Source: Aquificota bacterium
Lineage (GTDB): Bacteria > Aquificota > Aquificia > Aquificales > Aquificaceae
Length of the DNA: 64,000 bases
Reading direction: 5' to 3'
Assembly (NCBI GenBank): GCA_013153495.1
Contig: JAADEH010000012.1
Coordinates: 124,001 to 188,000 of the forward strand
This document shows positions 16,215-24,981 of the stretch, in pieces. The first letter of the stretch is position 1. Every line of letters begins with the position of its first letter. A program made the translations under genes and the position numbers. The notes beneath the pieces are model-generated. The model had not been told where the DNA came from. It worked only from the letters and a program-made list of their open reading frames with translations, and searched no databases.

Positions 16215-16868
16215 ATGTCCGCAATACTTATAACGGGAACGGATACGGGTGTTGGAAAAACCTTCATAACCTACAACATAGCTCTGGCTCTCAAGAGAAA
16301 AGGCGTAAGGGTGGGGTGCTTCAAACCCGTTGAGACTTACGTCAGGGACATTCCCGAGGACGGTTTACTCCTGGCAAAGGCTACGGGGCAGAGGGTAGAG
16401 GAGGTAGTTCCCATGACCTTTGAGCTTCCCCTCGCTCCCTATGCGGGCGAGATTGAGGAGGGAAAGGAGGTTGACCTCGAATTTTTGAGGGAGAAGTTTG
16501 AGCTTTTGAGAAGTAAGTATGAGGTTCTCTTAGTGGAAGGAGCCGGGGGCATAGCGGTTCCGATAAAGAGGAACTATACCTACGCTCACTTGGCTCGGGA
16601 TTGGAGGCTTCCCCTGTTGATAGTCGGTAGGGCTGGGCTGGGGACTTTAAATCACACTTTTCTGACCTGGTTCTACGCAGTTAAGATGAAACTTAAGGTT
16701 CTTGGCATAGTTCTGAACGGGTTTACGGGAGAGGACGTGTCCGAGAGGACGAACCCACGGATAGTGGAGGAGATGACGGGGATAAGACCCCTGCGTGTCA
16801 GGAAGCACGACGGCTTGGAAGTCTCGGAGGAGGAAGCAAAGGGATTACTTGAGCTTATCGGGTTTTAA
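16215..16868 (+). CDS. bioD: dethiobiotin synthetase
   Basis: The 217-residue protein has the BioD P-loop GTDTGVGKT at residues 7-15, KPVETY (substrate lysine region), and EGAGGIAVP near residue 110. BioD closes the ureido ring of biotin from 7,8-diaminopelargonate, CO2 and ATP. Other bio genes are not adjacent; the radical-SAM gene at 18576 is not an obvious BioB. The ATG at 16215 is 25 bases from the divergent ChaN-like start, and the 3' end overlaps ftsI by 24 bases tail-to-tail. Confidence 0.94.
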   Translation: MSAILITGTDTGVGKTFITYNIALALKRKGVRVGCFKPVETYVRDIPEDGLLLAKATGQRVEEVVPMTFELPLAPYAGEIEEGKEVDLEFLREKFELLRSKYEVLLVEGAGGIAVPIKRNYTYAHLARDWRLPLLIVGRAGLGTLNHTFLTWFYAVKMKLKVLGIVLNGFTGEDVSERTNPRIVEEMTGIRPLRVRKHDGLEVSEEEAKGLLELIGF

Positions 16869-18569
16869 TCCGTAGTAGAAAGCAACTTGCTCCGCAAGTT
16901 CCTTAAAGTAAGGAGCGCTTACCACACCGCCGTAGAGTTTTTTACCCTTCGGTTCGTCAACCACTATGACGCCCACAAACCTCGGGTTGGATGCGGGAAA
17001 GAACCCCGCAAAGCTGACGATAACCTTATCTTTGGAGTATGCCTTTGCTCTCGGATCATACTTCTGGGCTGTTCCCGTCTTCCCCGCTATGTAAAAGTAT
17101 TTAGACTTTGCTCTCCTTCCCGTTCCCTTCTCCACGACGTCTATCAGGGTTCTCCTGAGCCACCTTACGGTTTTTTCGGAGAGAACCCGGTTCCGCAGGA
17201 TTTCTTCTTCAGCTCGATAGACCACCTTACCCTCGGAGGAAACGACTTCCTTGACTATTTGAGGCTTTATTATTCTCCCTGTGGCAAGCCCGCCGAAGGC
17301 AACTGCTATGTTGAGGGTGTTGAGAGCTATCCCCTGACCTATGGAGATGTAAAGCAGGTTTGCAGGGTAATTGAGGTCCGGTATCTGGGGATTAGCTTCT
17401 CCGGGGAAGATTTTAAAACGCTTGTTGAGATGGAAACTATCCAGAAGTTTCTCTACCTCCTTCTTATTGAGGTTCTGAGCTATTTTTATAGTTCCTACAT
17501 TGGAAGAATGTATCAGGACCTCCCTTACGCTTATTGTGCCCAAGCGCTTCGGGTCTCTTACTTTTCTGTCAAAAACTTCCACAACTCCCTTACCTGTATC
17601 TATCCACATATCGGTTGTTATATACCCTTTATCCAGCGCCCACCCTACAAAGAAGGGTTTCATTATAGAACCCGGCTCGAAGGGGTCCGTAACCGCATGA
17701 TTTTTACGCACACGGGGCGGATACTTGTAAAACCTGTTGGGGTCAAAGTATGGATAGGTGGTCAAACCGAGTATGTGCCCGTTGGACAAGTCCATTACGA
17801 GTATGGCAACGCGCTTCGGGCGCCATTTTTTAACTATGCTGTTCCTTATACGCTCTATTATCATCTGAACGCCTAAGTCTACGGTGAGAAGAACATCTTT
17901 TTCTTTTCCTAAGGACCCCTGAAGGGGGTGTAGAAAAACCTTACCCATACCGCCGTTCGCATACATAAGTGCGGTAGAATACCCTCCGCCGAGGTGCTCG
18001 TTTAACATGAATTCCATTCCTTCGAGACCTATCCCGTCAACACCCACAAAACCTATGAGATTGGAAGCTAAGGTTCCGTTTGGATAGAGCCTTCTATACT
18101 CTTCCTGGATACCGAGGTAGCTCGTGTTTCCGGTAGCCCTGATGAGTGCTTTCAGCTCTCTCTTTAAGTCTCTGCTTACACCCGAGAGTATCTTTACGGG
18201 CTTATTCTTTCCTTTGTCCATTCTTTTGCGTATTTCCTTTTTCGAAAGACCCGTTATACGGGATAGCTCTTCCACGAGCTTGTCCTTGTTTTTGAGCAAG
18301 CTCGTATTCGGATGGGCATATAGAGATAGGGTGGGAACGCTGAGTGCGAGGTCCTTTCCGTTTGCGTCCTGAAGGCTACCTCTGTATAGGGGAATTTTAA
18401 GGGTGAAGACCCTGTCAAAGCTCCTCTTTATTTCTTCCGCGAGGTCGTCTTCCGATACCGCAAGGTCTATTAGTCTTAAGGAAACTATCAGGAAAACAAA
18501 AATAGAGGCTCCAAAAACCAAAAGGAGCCTCGTGCTGAACTTCCTATTGAAAACCCTATCCGTGCCCAA
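16845..18569 (-). CDS. ftsI: peptidoglycan D,D-transpeptidase FtsI / PBP2-class
   Basis: This 574-residue class B penicillin-binding protein has one N-terminal TM (LLLVFGASIFVFLIVSLRLI), a PBP dimer domain, and the transpeptidase motifs SIMK (SxxK, within PGSIMKPFF), SSN, and KTGTAQ. It cross-links septal peptidoglycan in the periplasm. The start is TTG at 18569, seven bases after the radical-SAM stop; no ATG is available, and the TM must be kept. FtsI rather than the rod-type PBP2 is suggested by length and by the RIKRSFDRVF-type juxtamembrane region, but the gene is away from the ftsZ cluster at 42020. Confidence 0.88.
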   Translation of the reverse strand: MGTDRVFNRKFSTRLLLVFGASIFVFLIVSLRLIDLAVSEDDLAEEIKRSFDRVFTLKIPLYRGSLQDANGKDLALSVPTLSLYAHPNTSLLKNKDKLVEELSRITGLSKKEIRKRMDKGKNKPVKILSGVSRDLKRELKALIRATGNTSYLGIQEEYRRLYPNGTLASNLIGFVGVDGIGLEGMEFMLNEHLGGGYSTALMYANGGMGKVFLHPLQGSLGKEKDVLLTVDLGVQMIIERIRNSIVKKWRPKRVAILVMDLSNGHILGLTTYPYFDPNRFYKYPPRVRKNHAVTDPFEPGSIMKPFFVGWALDKGYITTDMWIDTGKGVVEVFDRKVRDPKRLGTISVREVLIHSSNVGTIKIAQNLNKKEVEKLLDSFHLNKRFKIFPGEANPQIPDLNYPANLLYISIGQGIALNTLNIAVAFGGLATGRIIKPQIVKEVVSSEGKVVYRAEEEILRNRVLSEKTVRWLRRTLIDVVEKGTGRRAKSKYFYIAGKTGTAQKYDPRAKAYSKDKVIVSFAGFFPASNPRFVGVIVVDEPKGKKLYGGVVSAPYFKELAEQVAFYYGLKPDKLK

Positions 18570-18575
18570 AGTTTA

Positions 18576-19691
18576 TCACTGATACCTGAAAACGCTCGGG
18601 TTCAGAACATCGGGATAAGCCTTTTCCATCTCGTAATCGAAGAGTTGCTTGCGTATCTTCTTCAGGTCGTTTTTGTTGGGCTTGAAGGGATAGCTCTTTA
18701 TGTCGGATACGGAGCTGTCTCCAAAGGGTCTGTTGCAGGCAACCTCCGTGGTCTTTCCTCTACAACCCGCTGTCATAAAGGGCTTTCCGCTCCAGAATAT
18801 CTCCTCAAACACCTCCTCAGAAACACCCCAATCAACTATCTGACCCTTTTCGTTGAACTCCATGTAGTCGTAGCGGGAGAGCCCGTTGTCTATGAGATAC
18901 CTTGCCATCTGGACCCTTCTATACTGGGGTGCAGGGCACGGCTTTTCCTTTTCCATCAAAGACCCTTCCTCGGGCCAGAAGGAGAAGAGGTGCGTCCTCG
19001 CTCCAAGGTCCCTGACCTTCTGTATGGTCTCTACCATTTCCTGCTCCGTCTCTCCGAGACCCACTATGAGGTGGCAACCCGCGTATCCGTCTCCCATAAC
19101 CTCCGCACACCATTCGAGCACCTTCCAGTAGGTATCCCACCTGTGGGGGCTGTTCATGGGTCTTCCCCTGAGCTTGTCGAATATCTCAGGGGTTGCTGCA
19201 TCGAGAGCAACGGTAAGGGTGTCCGCACCGAGTTTCTTGTAGTCCTCTATGTCTTCGTAGGTCTGTCCCGTAGCGTTCATGAGTATGGATACAAATAGCT
19301 GGTCTCCCAGCTCTTCCATAACCCTCTTCAGGACGTATTTGGTATCCCTTATGGAACGGGGGTGGGTTATCTGGGATATGCAAAGACGCTCCGCGTGCCC
19401 AACCTGCTTCGTTCTTTCTATTATGTCGTCGAGCTTTACGGTGGGCCACTCCACCCTTATAAAGTTCTTCTTGGAATACTCCATGTCCCTTGCCTTCTGA
19501 AGACCGCAGTATGCACAGGTTGCGTGGCAACCGGAAGGATAAGTTAGAAGGGTGTTTATACAGCTTAGCTTCGTATTTCTATAAAATTGACCCGGAATGA
19601 GACCCAAGGTCATGGCTGCTGCCCAACTTATTTGAAGGTATTCGGGACTTTCCTTCTGCTGGGTGAGGTTCTCCAGGACGAGCTTGTTCAT
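18576..19691 (-). CDS. radical SAM protein, biotin/lipoyl-synthase-like
   Basis: The 371-residue protein carries a radical-SAM cluster motif CHATCAYCG (C-x3-C-x2-C) near residue 57, an upstream conserved Cys (LSCINTLLTYPSG), and TIM-barrel elements VALDAATPEIFDKLRG and HLIVGLGETEQEM. A further cysteine-containing C-terminal segment AGCRGKTTEVACNRPFGD could hold an auxiliary cluster. The layout resembles BioB/LipA relatives, in particular the split lipoyl synthase subunits (LipS1/LipS2) found in thermophiles and sulfur oxidisers; I cannot decide between these. It is upstream of ftsI with a 6-base gap and probably co-transcribed. Confidence 0.7.
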   Translation of the reverse strand: MNKLVLENLTQQKESPEYLQISWAAAMTLGLIPGQFYRNTKLSCINTLLTYPSGCHATCAYCGLQKARDMEYSKKNFIRVEWPTVKLDDIIERTKQVGHAERLCISQITHPRSIRDTKYVLKRVMEELGDQLFVSILMNATGQTYEDIEDYKKLGADTLTVALDAATPEIFDKLRGRPMNSPHRWDTYWKVLEWCAEVMGDGYAGCHLIVGLGETEQEMVETIQKVRDLGARTHLFSFWPEEGSLMEKEKPCPAPQYRRVQMARYLIDNGLSRYDYMEFNEKGQIVDWGVSEEVFEEIFWSGKPFMTAGCRGKTTEVACNRPFGDSSVSDIKSYPFKPNKNDLKKIRKQLFDYEMEKAYPDVLNPSVFRYQ

Positions 19692-19734
19692 ACTCTAACC
19701 TCCCGACGATGTTTCCATGTAATTATACTACCGC

Positions 19735-20295
19735 TCAGAAGTTCAAAAACAGGTTGAGGGTGAGAGTATCCACCGAGTCAATCCTGTCCGTATCGAATAC
19801 CTTGTATTTGTATTCTAAAGAGGTTCCCACGGGACCCACCCTACCCGACATACCGAAGAAGGCTTGGGCACCTGCGGTGTTTTCATCTCTGATAGTGCCG
19901 ATTGTGTTTCCCGTTCTCGTGTCCTTCGCATCCACTCCGAACCTGTTGGTTGAAATACCCACACCTCCGTAAAGTCCAAAAGTAGGTGAAGCGTTCAAGC
20001 GAGCCTTTCCGTTAAGCTCAACGGTGGTGTAGGTGAACTCGAGCTGGCAAGTCCCGTATCCCGGGCAGTAGAAGAGACCCACCCTCTCCTTGCCGTATCC
20101 GAACTCAAAGCTCGGTCCGAAAGAAAGAAAGGTCGTAGGGGAAAACATGTGCTCACCGTAGATGGAGAAGAAACTTTCGAGGGTGGTGCTACCGCTTCCG
20201 CTCCAGTTAACACGGGAGTTACCAAGCTTGATACCTATTTCTAAGGCAAGAACCTGAGAAACCGCTACCAGCAGGAATAGGACAAACCTTCCCAT
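19735..20295 (-). CDS. small outer-membrane beta-barrel protein
   Basis: From the ATG at 20295 the protein has 186 residues with a clear signal peptide (MGRFVLFLLVAVSQVLA). Alternating amphipathic strands follow and it ends in LTLNLFLNF, whose terminal Phe is the outer-membrane insertion signal. Residues 30-60 (FFSIYGEHMFSPTTFLSFGP) and YGGVGISTNRF look like barrel strands, eight in all by rough count. No family is assigned beyond OmpA/OmpW-like porin fold. It is the last gene of the CsgG-type operon. An upstream in-frame ATG (20319) would overlap the lipoprotein and precede the signal peptide, so it is rejected. Confidence 0.75.
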   Translation of the reverse strand: MGRFVLFLLVAVSQVLALEIGIKLGNSRVNWSGSGSTTLESFFSIYGEHMFSPTTFLSFGPSFEFGYGKERVGLFYCPGYGTCQLEFTYTTVELNGKARLNASPTFGLYGGVGISTNRFGVDAKDTRTGNTIGTIRDENTAGAQAFFGMSGRVGPVGTSLEYKYKVFDTDRIDSVDTLTLNLFLNF

Positions 20296-20300
20296 AAAAA

Positions 20301-20909
20301 TCACTTTACCACCAGCCACAGGTAAAGGTCTCCTGTTTTAGGGTCTATCCACTCGTCCTCTATGACGGCATTCCTTATAAGCATAGTTTTCACTTCCTGT
20401 TCGGAGTATGAGCTGAACTTCTTCCTGTAATACTTCACAGTTTGGGTATCGACATTAATCTCTTCCTTCGTAATCTCCGTCTTTACTATAAGCTCCACCT
20501 GTTTGGCAAGGTCCGCAAGGGCAATCTGCTTGGCAAGTCTCTTCTGTTCCGCATAACCTTTCCCGGGAATTTTCTTCGCTATCCCGACACCCCCCAAAAC
20601 TCCTCCGTAGTTGGGATTTCTCACCCACACGGGAAGACCGTCCACCACGGGGTATTTAGTTCGAGGTGTGTCTCTCTTTGCAAGCTCAACAGGTGCCCTT
20701 TTTAGCTTAGGTTCTTCCCTTTTTGGAAACCTTTCCTCTTCGAGCTGAAGGTCCTTTGCGGGTTTGTCTGCTTCCCTTTCAAGCTCCCTGAAGGCTTCCT
20801 CCGCTTTCCTGAGCTGTTCCTCTTTGGAGGGAGGTGGTGCTGTTTTTTTGGAACCGCAGGAAAAGACAAAAAGAAGGAGGGGCAAAAGGAGGAAAGCTAC
20901 CTTTCTCAT
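20301..20909 (-). CDS. LPP20-like lipoprotein
   Basis: The 202-residue protein starts with a lipoprotein signal (LLLPLLLFVFSCGSKK; lipobox FSC). A proline/charge-rich linker (to about residue 90) leads to a compact domain beginning NPNYGGVLGGVGIAKKI, with AEQKRLAKQIALADLAKQVE, resembling the LPP20/FlgT-type fold that is common in outer-membrane lipoproteins of Helicobacter and Vibrio. It should be anchored in the outer membrane. ATGA overlap with the lectin-domain gene upstream makes co-expression almost certain. The related fold also occurs in that neighbour. Confidence 0.7.
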   Translation of the reverse strand: MRKVAFLLLPLLLFVFSCGSKKTAPPPSKEEQLRKAEEAFRELEREADKPAKDLQLEEERFPKREEPKLKRAPVELAKRDTPRTKYPVVDGLPVWVRNPNYGGVLGGVGIAKKIPGKGYAEQKRLAKQIALADLAKQVELIVKTEITKEEINVDTQTVKYYRKKFSSYSEQEVKTMLIRNAVIEDEWIDPKTGDLYLWLVVK

Positions 20910-22552
20910 AGCAACTGTGCCTCCACTTCGGTGGTAGAAAATCTAAGCAGTTTTAGGTTTGGTGTCCTTTCTATTGCGTTTGCAAGGTAAACGGTCTTGT
21001 CCAGATAAACTACCTTGAACTTACCGAGTCCTAAGTCTTCCACCGACTCTACCCAAGGAACTCTCTGGAGTCTCTCTTTTATTGCAAAGTTATCCCTCGT
21101 GCTTCTAACACCTTTTACGATTACCGTTACCACTTTGCGCTTAAAGGCTCTGTAATTCTCTAACTTGTTCATTATGTCCGCTCCGAGGTTCTTTGCGAGG
21201 GCTTCCATAGCCTTGTAGCCTGCATCTTCCATGCTGGGTGCCCTGCCGATAGCGGAGACGGAACCTGACGCTAAAATCCTCAATCCCCCTTCGTCCCGGG
21301 TGAGGAGATAGTATGTTAGCCTGGCGGTAGCTACATCGAAGGCTGACCTGAGTCCGTAGCCTATGTCTTCACCGCTTCTCGTGGTAGGTATTACGTCAAC
21401 CTTTCCCACTATCATGGCTCCCGAAAGAACCTGGGACATGTAGGAACGCAAAAGTATGAAGCGTCTTTGGGCTACTACCCTTTCCACGTAGTATGGGTCT
21501 ATGTTTGGGTTTCCCGCAAAGTCGTAAACCTTAAATCCTTGCTGGTTGAGTATGTTCACGAGTTCTACCGTTACGGGGTTCATCTCGTCCAGCTCAACGT
21601 GGCTCGGTTTTTTGGTCAAAAGGATAACCGTAAAGGTGGTATCGCTGGATATGAGGCTCAGGGCTTTTTCAGCCTCTTCCGGATATACGCATCCCTTTAT
21701 TTCCACACGCACCATGTCCTCGTAGTTCTCCTCGTCCACAATCTTTACGTCCTTTATGAAGCCTCCCACCCTGTTCCTTATGACTTCGTCGAGGAGCTGG
21801 AAGTTGTGAACTACAGTTTTCACGCTGGTGGTAATACCGAGGGCTTTCTCTATGGCATCCCATTTAGCACGGGCGAGGGCTTCCACTCTGGCGGAGGCTC
21901 TGTCTCCATTTATAACCGTTGCTTCCCCTATGCCGGTTGAGGGTATGCACTTGACTTTTCTCCTTGGGGTTTCGGGTGGAGGTAGCTTTTCCCTTTTTAC
22001 GGGAAGTATGACGGCTCTGGGTTCCTTCGATGCGGTTTTTTGAGATGGGGTTCCCCTGCACAGAACCGCTCCATACTTTTCATCAAATTTTGCGTCGTTC
22101 CACCAGCCGTCTGGTCTGCCTGCACGGGCAAGCTCCACAGCTCCGTAATTCTCCGTCGCTCCACCGTTAGGTTCTCCGGGACCAAAATTCTTAAAATCTA
22201 CGGCGGAGCCGTCCTTCCATATCCAAACACCTTCCCTTTCCTGGTCCGTAAGACCTATCCACGCTCCGTGCCACACACCGGGTTGCCAGGAAACCTGTTT
22301 GAGGAGTTCCACCACCTTTTCGTTTTCCTCCTTGCTGTGTATGGAAGCGATGGTCATGCCTTCCTGGGCGCATATCTCCACCGCTGACCCCCAATCTATT
22401 GGTCCCGACATCACTATGAGGGTAAAGGGTGGGTTCTGGTAGCGTGCCACTTCCTTAGCTTGGGGAACGGGCATAATCTTGTATATGCTCTGCTGAATTC
22501 CGAAGGTTATGTTCAGCGCAACTATTATAAGCAACAGGAACATTCTCACCAT
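20906..22552 (-). CDS. secreted C-type lectin-like domain protein with FlgT/LPP20-like domain
   Basis: This 548-residue protein has a signal peptide and a C-type lectin-like domain at about residues 45-175. Its landmarks are WIGLTDQEREGVWIWKDG, GPGEPNGG (the EPN calcium/sugar motif), and GWWNDAKFDEKYGAVLCRG (WND), with one cysteine near each end (VEICAQEG, VLCRG) for the usual disulfide. Residues about 205-300 (ATVINGDRASARVEALARAK) form a FlgT/LPP20-like domain; the rest is a secretion-accessory-like region ending in a short ferredoxin-like fold. Sugar binding is inferred from EPN/WND. It lies between a CsgG-type channel lipoprotein and an LPP20-like lipoprotein and overlaps the latter by 4 bases. 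Confidence 0.75.
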   Translation of the reverse strand: MVRMFLLLIIVALNITFGIQQSIYKIMPVPQAKEVARYQNPPFTLIVMSGPIDWGSAVEICAQEGMTIASIHSKEENEKVVELLKQVSWQPGVWHGAWIGLTDQEREGVWIWKDGSAVDFKNFGPGEPNGGATENYGAVELARAGRPDGWWNDAKFDEKYGAVLCRGTPSQKTASKEPRAVILPVKREKLPPPETPRRKVKCIPSTGIGEATVINGDRASARVEALARAKWDAIEKALGITTSVKTVVHNFQLLDEVIRNRVGGFIKDVKIVDEENYEDMVRVEIKGCVYPEEAEKALSLISSDTTFTVILLTKKPSHVELDEMNPVTVELVNILNQQGFKVYDFAGNPNIDPYYVERVVAQRRFILLRSYMSQVLSGAMIVGKVDVIPTTRSGEDIGYGLRSAFDVATARLTYYLLTRDEGGLRILASGSVSAIGRAPSMEDAGYKAMEALAKNLGADIMNKLENYRAFKRKVVTVIVKGVRSTRDNFAIKERLQRVPWVESVEDLGLGKFKVVYLDKTVYLANAIERTPNLKLLRFSTTEVEAQLL

Positions 22553-22564
22553 AACCTTTCCCCC

Positions 22565-23782
22565 TCAGAAGAGCTTTTTTATTATTCCACCTTTTTTCTC
22601 GATGGGCTTTCTTTCTACGACCTGTCCCAACTTAACTCTCATGAGCTGATTTTTGTCCCCTTCCGCAACGGTCCAGGCTTTATCCCTCTGTATCTGGTTG
22701 GAAACTACGAGGGATACGGGAAGTTTAACTTGGTCGCAGATGGTTCTGCCGGTTATCGGGTCCTGCACCTCCTGAAAGTCTAAGACGAAAAATTCCTGAC
22801 CTTCTTTGACACCGTTTTTGGAGCCTACATTTATAAGGGCGTATCTTTCCTTTCCGTCGGGAGAGGTTCTGAGCTGTATTATGTATCCTCTGAGAGGGAA
22901 CAGTTTGGAGAGTTCCGGTCTCATGTCCTCCAAGGCTTCTTGGGAAGCTTTCTTTGCGGCACCTATTATGGAGTCGTAGTTAAAGGTGGGGGTCTTTCCA
23001 AGAACTTCCCGTCCCGTTCCTCTCTTGGAGAAGATTATCTCTCCGGTTTCCGTGTCGAGCACCTTTACCACTATGTCAACGGTCAGGTTCCAACCTTCCT
23101 GCGTGGATGCTCCCACGGAAGCTACGGAGCCGAAAAAGCCGAAGTGCTGTGCAACTCCCCTGCGAACCTCCCCCACGTCAATCCACTTGAGGTTTATGTT
23201 GTTTATAGCTCCGGTAACTATGTATCTGACTCCCGCAAGTCTTCCTACCTGAACTGCTGTGTTGGGGTCAACGAGTCCTGACATTTGAAGCTTTTGCTCC
23301 TGTAGAATTTTCTCTAAGTCTCTCCGTGTGTAGATGGTCATACCTCCTATGTTTGCAAGCTCGGACACAACAGCTTCCGCTACGCTTTTACCGAGATTTG
23401 CGTTTATGTCCCTGGATACGGTTTGAGCATGTTGGCTCCATTCTTTACTTCCCGCAGAACCTCCCACATGACCTACTCCTATGCCGGACGAACCCCCTGT
23501 AGCTCCCCACACACCTCCGTGAATTTCCCTTCTTGTTTCCCTTCCTGCGGAATATGTCTCGGTTACCTTTGCCAAGTCAAAGGTCGTGTTGTTGGTAAAG
23601 TCCACCACCGCTATCTTGGGTATAGCATTCTCGTAAGCTACTTTACAGGCGGGGGGGACTTCCACCTTTACCCGGTCCGCAGGAGTTATGGGGTAGGTGG
23701 TCGGGTCCATGGATGCAGACTTGGGACCGCAGGCAATTACCAAGAAAACTGAACACAGGGAGAGAAAAGTAAGCGTTTTCAT
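22565..23782 (-). CDS. CsgG/HfaB-type outer-membrane lipoprotein
   Basis: The 405-residue protein has a lipobox (FLVIACGPKS). The CsgG core follows: AIPKIAVVDFTNNTTF, a glycine/serine-rich insertion at about 90-130 where CsgG makes its TM hairpins, LGKSVAEAVVSELANIGGMTIYTRRDLEKIL, and VGRLAGVRYIVTGAI. CsgG forms a nonameric outer-membrane channel that exports curli subunits; HfaB and related proteins export other surface fibres or holdfast anchors. The C-terminal 140 residues are extra compared with CsgG and include GVKEGQEFFVLDFQEV, a strand-rich region. First gene of a four-gene operon. Confidence 0.82.
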   Translation of the reverse strand: MKTLTFLSLCSVFLVIACGPKSASMDPTTYPITPADRVKVEVPPACKVAYENAIPKIAVVDFTNNTTFDLAKVTETYSAGRETRREIHGGVWGATGGSSGIGVGHVGGSAGSKEWSQHAQTVSRDINANLGKSVAEAVVSELANIGGMTIYTRRDLEKILQEQKLQMSGLVDPNTAVQVGRLAGVRYIVTGAINNINLKWIDVGEVRRGVAQHFGFFGSVASVGASTQEGWNLTVDIVVKVLDTETGEIIFSKRGTGREVLGKTPTFNYDSIIGAAKKASQEALEDMRPELSKLFPLRGYIIQLRTSPDGKERYALINVGSKNGVKEGQEFFVLDFQEVQDPITGRTICDQVKLPVSLVVSNQIQRDKAWTVAEGDKNQLMRVKLGQVVERKPIEKKGGIIKKLF

Positions 23783-23852
23783 ACCTATCCCCTCCTTTTA
23801 AAAGGGCTACAACCTTCATTTTATTCCCCTTACACTTATATTCAAATCCGCT

Positions 23853-24320
23853 ATGGACTTTATGTGTGTGAAAATTACCGAGCGTTTGTGTTTGAAGGTC
23901 TTCAGAGAAGGAGAACTCCTGCTGAGGACGGAAATCGGGACGGGATGTGAAGGGTGCAGAGATAAGCTTTTCGAGAGTTATCTGAGTGGTGAGGGGGACA
24001 TAGAAGTCCCTTTCGAGAAGCTCGACCTTTCGGGATACAGTTCACGGGTGGTTAGGGTTTACGAAACCTTGAAAAAAGAAGTCCCTCCGGGGGAACTTAT
24101 AACCTACTCGGAACTCGGAAAACTGAGCGGTGAGCACCCGAGGTTCGTGGGATACTGTATGCGGATAAACCGCTTTCCCTTGATAATACCTTGCCACAGG
24201 GTGGTGTCCAAGGGGGGATTGGGTGGGTTTTCTTATGGGTTGAGCATTAAGAGAGAACTAATAGAGTTTGAGAGAAAGCTCTTCAGGAACGCTCACCGAA
24301 GAGACGGGTCCCCACCCTGA
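23853..24320 (+). CDS. ogt: O6-alkylguanine-DNA alkyltransferase
   Basis: The 155-residue protein carries LIIPCHRVVSKGGLGGFSYG, the alkyl-acceptor PCHRV site, after VPPGELITYSELGKLSG. It removes alkyl groups from O6 of guanine by a suicide reaction on the cysteine. It is short at the N-terminus but within the range of small Ogt proteins. The start ATG is 70 bases from the divergent CsgG-type operon. Its last 38 bases overlap the convergent yggS gene. Confidence 0.92.
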   Translation: MDFMCVKITERLCLKVFREGELLLRTEIGTGCEGCRDKLFESYLSGEGDIEVPFEKLDLSGYSSRVVRVYETLKKEVPPGELITYSELGKLSGEHPRFVGYCMRINRFPLIIPCHRVVSKGGLGGFSYGLSIKRELIEFERKLFRNAHRRDGSPP

Positions 24321-24966
24321 CTATGGTTGCTCCCTCTTCCACTGCCACCTCGAAGTCGTGGGACATTCCCATGGAAAGGTGAGGGAGTTCTACCTTAAAC
24401 TCCTCCTCGAGCTTGTCCCTGAGGTTGCGAAGTTTTGCGAAGAAGGGTCTTACCTCCTCGGGATTCTCGAGGTATGGGGGAATGGTCATAAGACCCACTA
24501 CCTTTAAGTTGGGAAGGGACAGGGTGTATTCAAACAGCTCCGGCAAGTTCTCAGGCTCAACTCCTCCCTTCGTTTCCTCTCCTCCCACATTTACCTCTAT
24601 CAGGACTTCCTGGGTTATGCCTACTTTTGAAGCTCTCTTCTGGATTTCGTCGGCAAGGCTCTTTCTGTCGAGGGAATGTATTAGGGAGACCTTTTTCATT
24701 AGATACTTGACCTTGTTGGTCTGGAGCCTTCCGATAAAGTGCCAGTCTATGTTTAACTCTTGCAGGGCTTCGTATTTTTTTAGGAACTCCTGAACTCTGT
24801 TTTCTCCGAATGTCCTGAGTCCGCACTCGTAGAACCTGCGAAGCACCTCGGGGGGGACAGTCTTGGAAGCTCCGAGAAGTTTAACCTCTTCGGGTTTTCT
24901 CCCCACACGCTGACAGGCGTCCTTTATAGACTCTAAAACTTCCTGTAGTTTTTCGCACTCTCCCAT
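24283..24966 (-). CDS. YggS/PROSC family pyridoxal-phosphate homeostasis protein
   Basis: The 227-residue TIM-barrel protein shows LLGASKTVPPEVL with the PLP-binding lysine, FGENRVQEFL, IDWHFIGRLQTNKVKYL, LIEVNVGGEETKGG, and LSMGMSHDFEVAVEEGATIVRVGTRLFG. These are the complete YggS signatures. The family binds PLP without catalysis and buffers its cellular level. It follows the TetR gene by 15 bases at the end of the nir cluster and may share its transcript. Confidence 0.94.
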   Translation of the reverse strand: MGECEKLQEVLESIKDACQRVGRKPEEVKLLGASKTVPPEVLRRFYECGLRTFGENRVQEFLKKYEALQELNIDWHFIGRLQTNKVKYLMKKVSLIHSLDRKSLADEIQKRASKVGITQEVLIEVNVGGEETKGGVEPENLPELFEYTLSLPNLKVVGLMTIPPYLENPEEVRPFFAKLRNLRDKLEEEFKVELPHLSMGMSHDFEVAVEEGATIVRVGTRLFGERS

Positions 24967-24981
24967 CGGGAGAATATATTA

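Noticed and set aside
16887-17876. Long open frame (329 codons) on the plus strand inside ftsI
   Set aside because: It is antisense to a complete transpeptidase gene with all motifs; its translation is rich in Tyr/His/Arg runs typical of a shadow frame and matches no family I know.
18505-18531. Perfect 8-base inverted repeat GAGGCTCC/GGAGCCTC in ftsI
   Set aside because: It lies in the TM-coding region near the start of the gene, with no T-run and no neighbouring gene end, so a terminator or attenuator cannot be supported.
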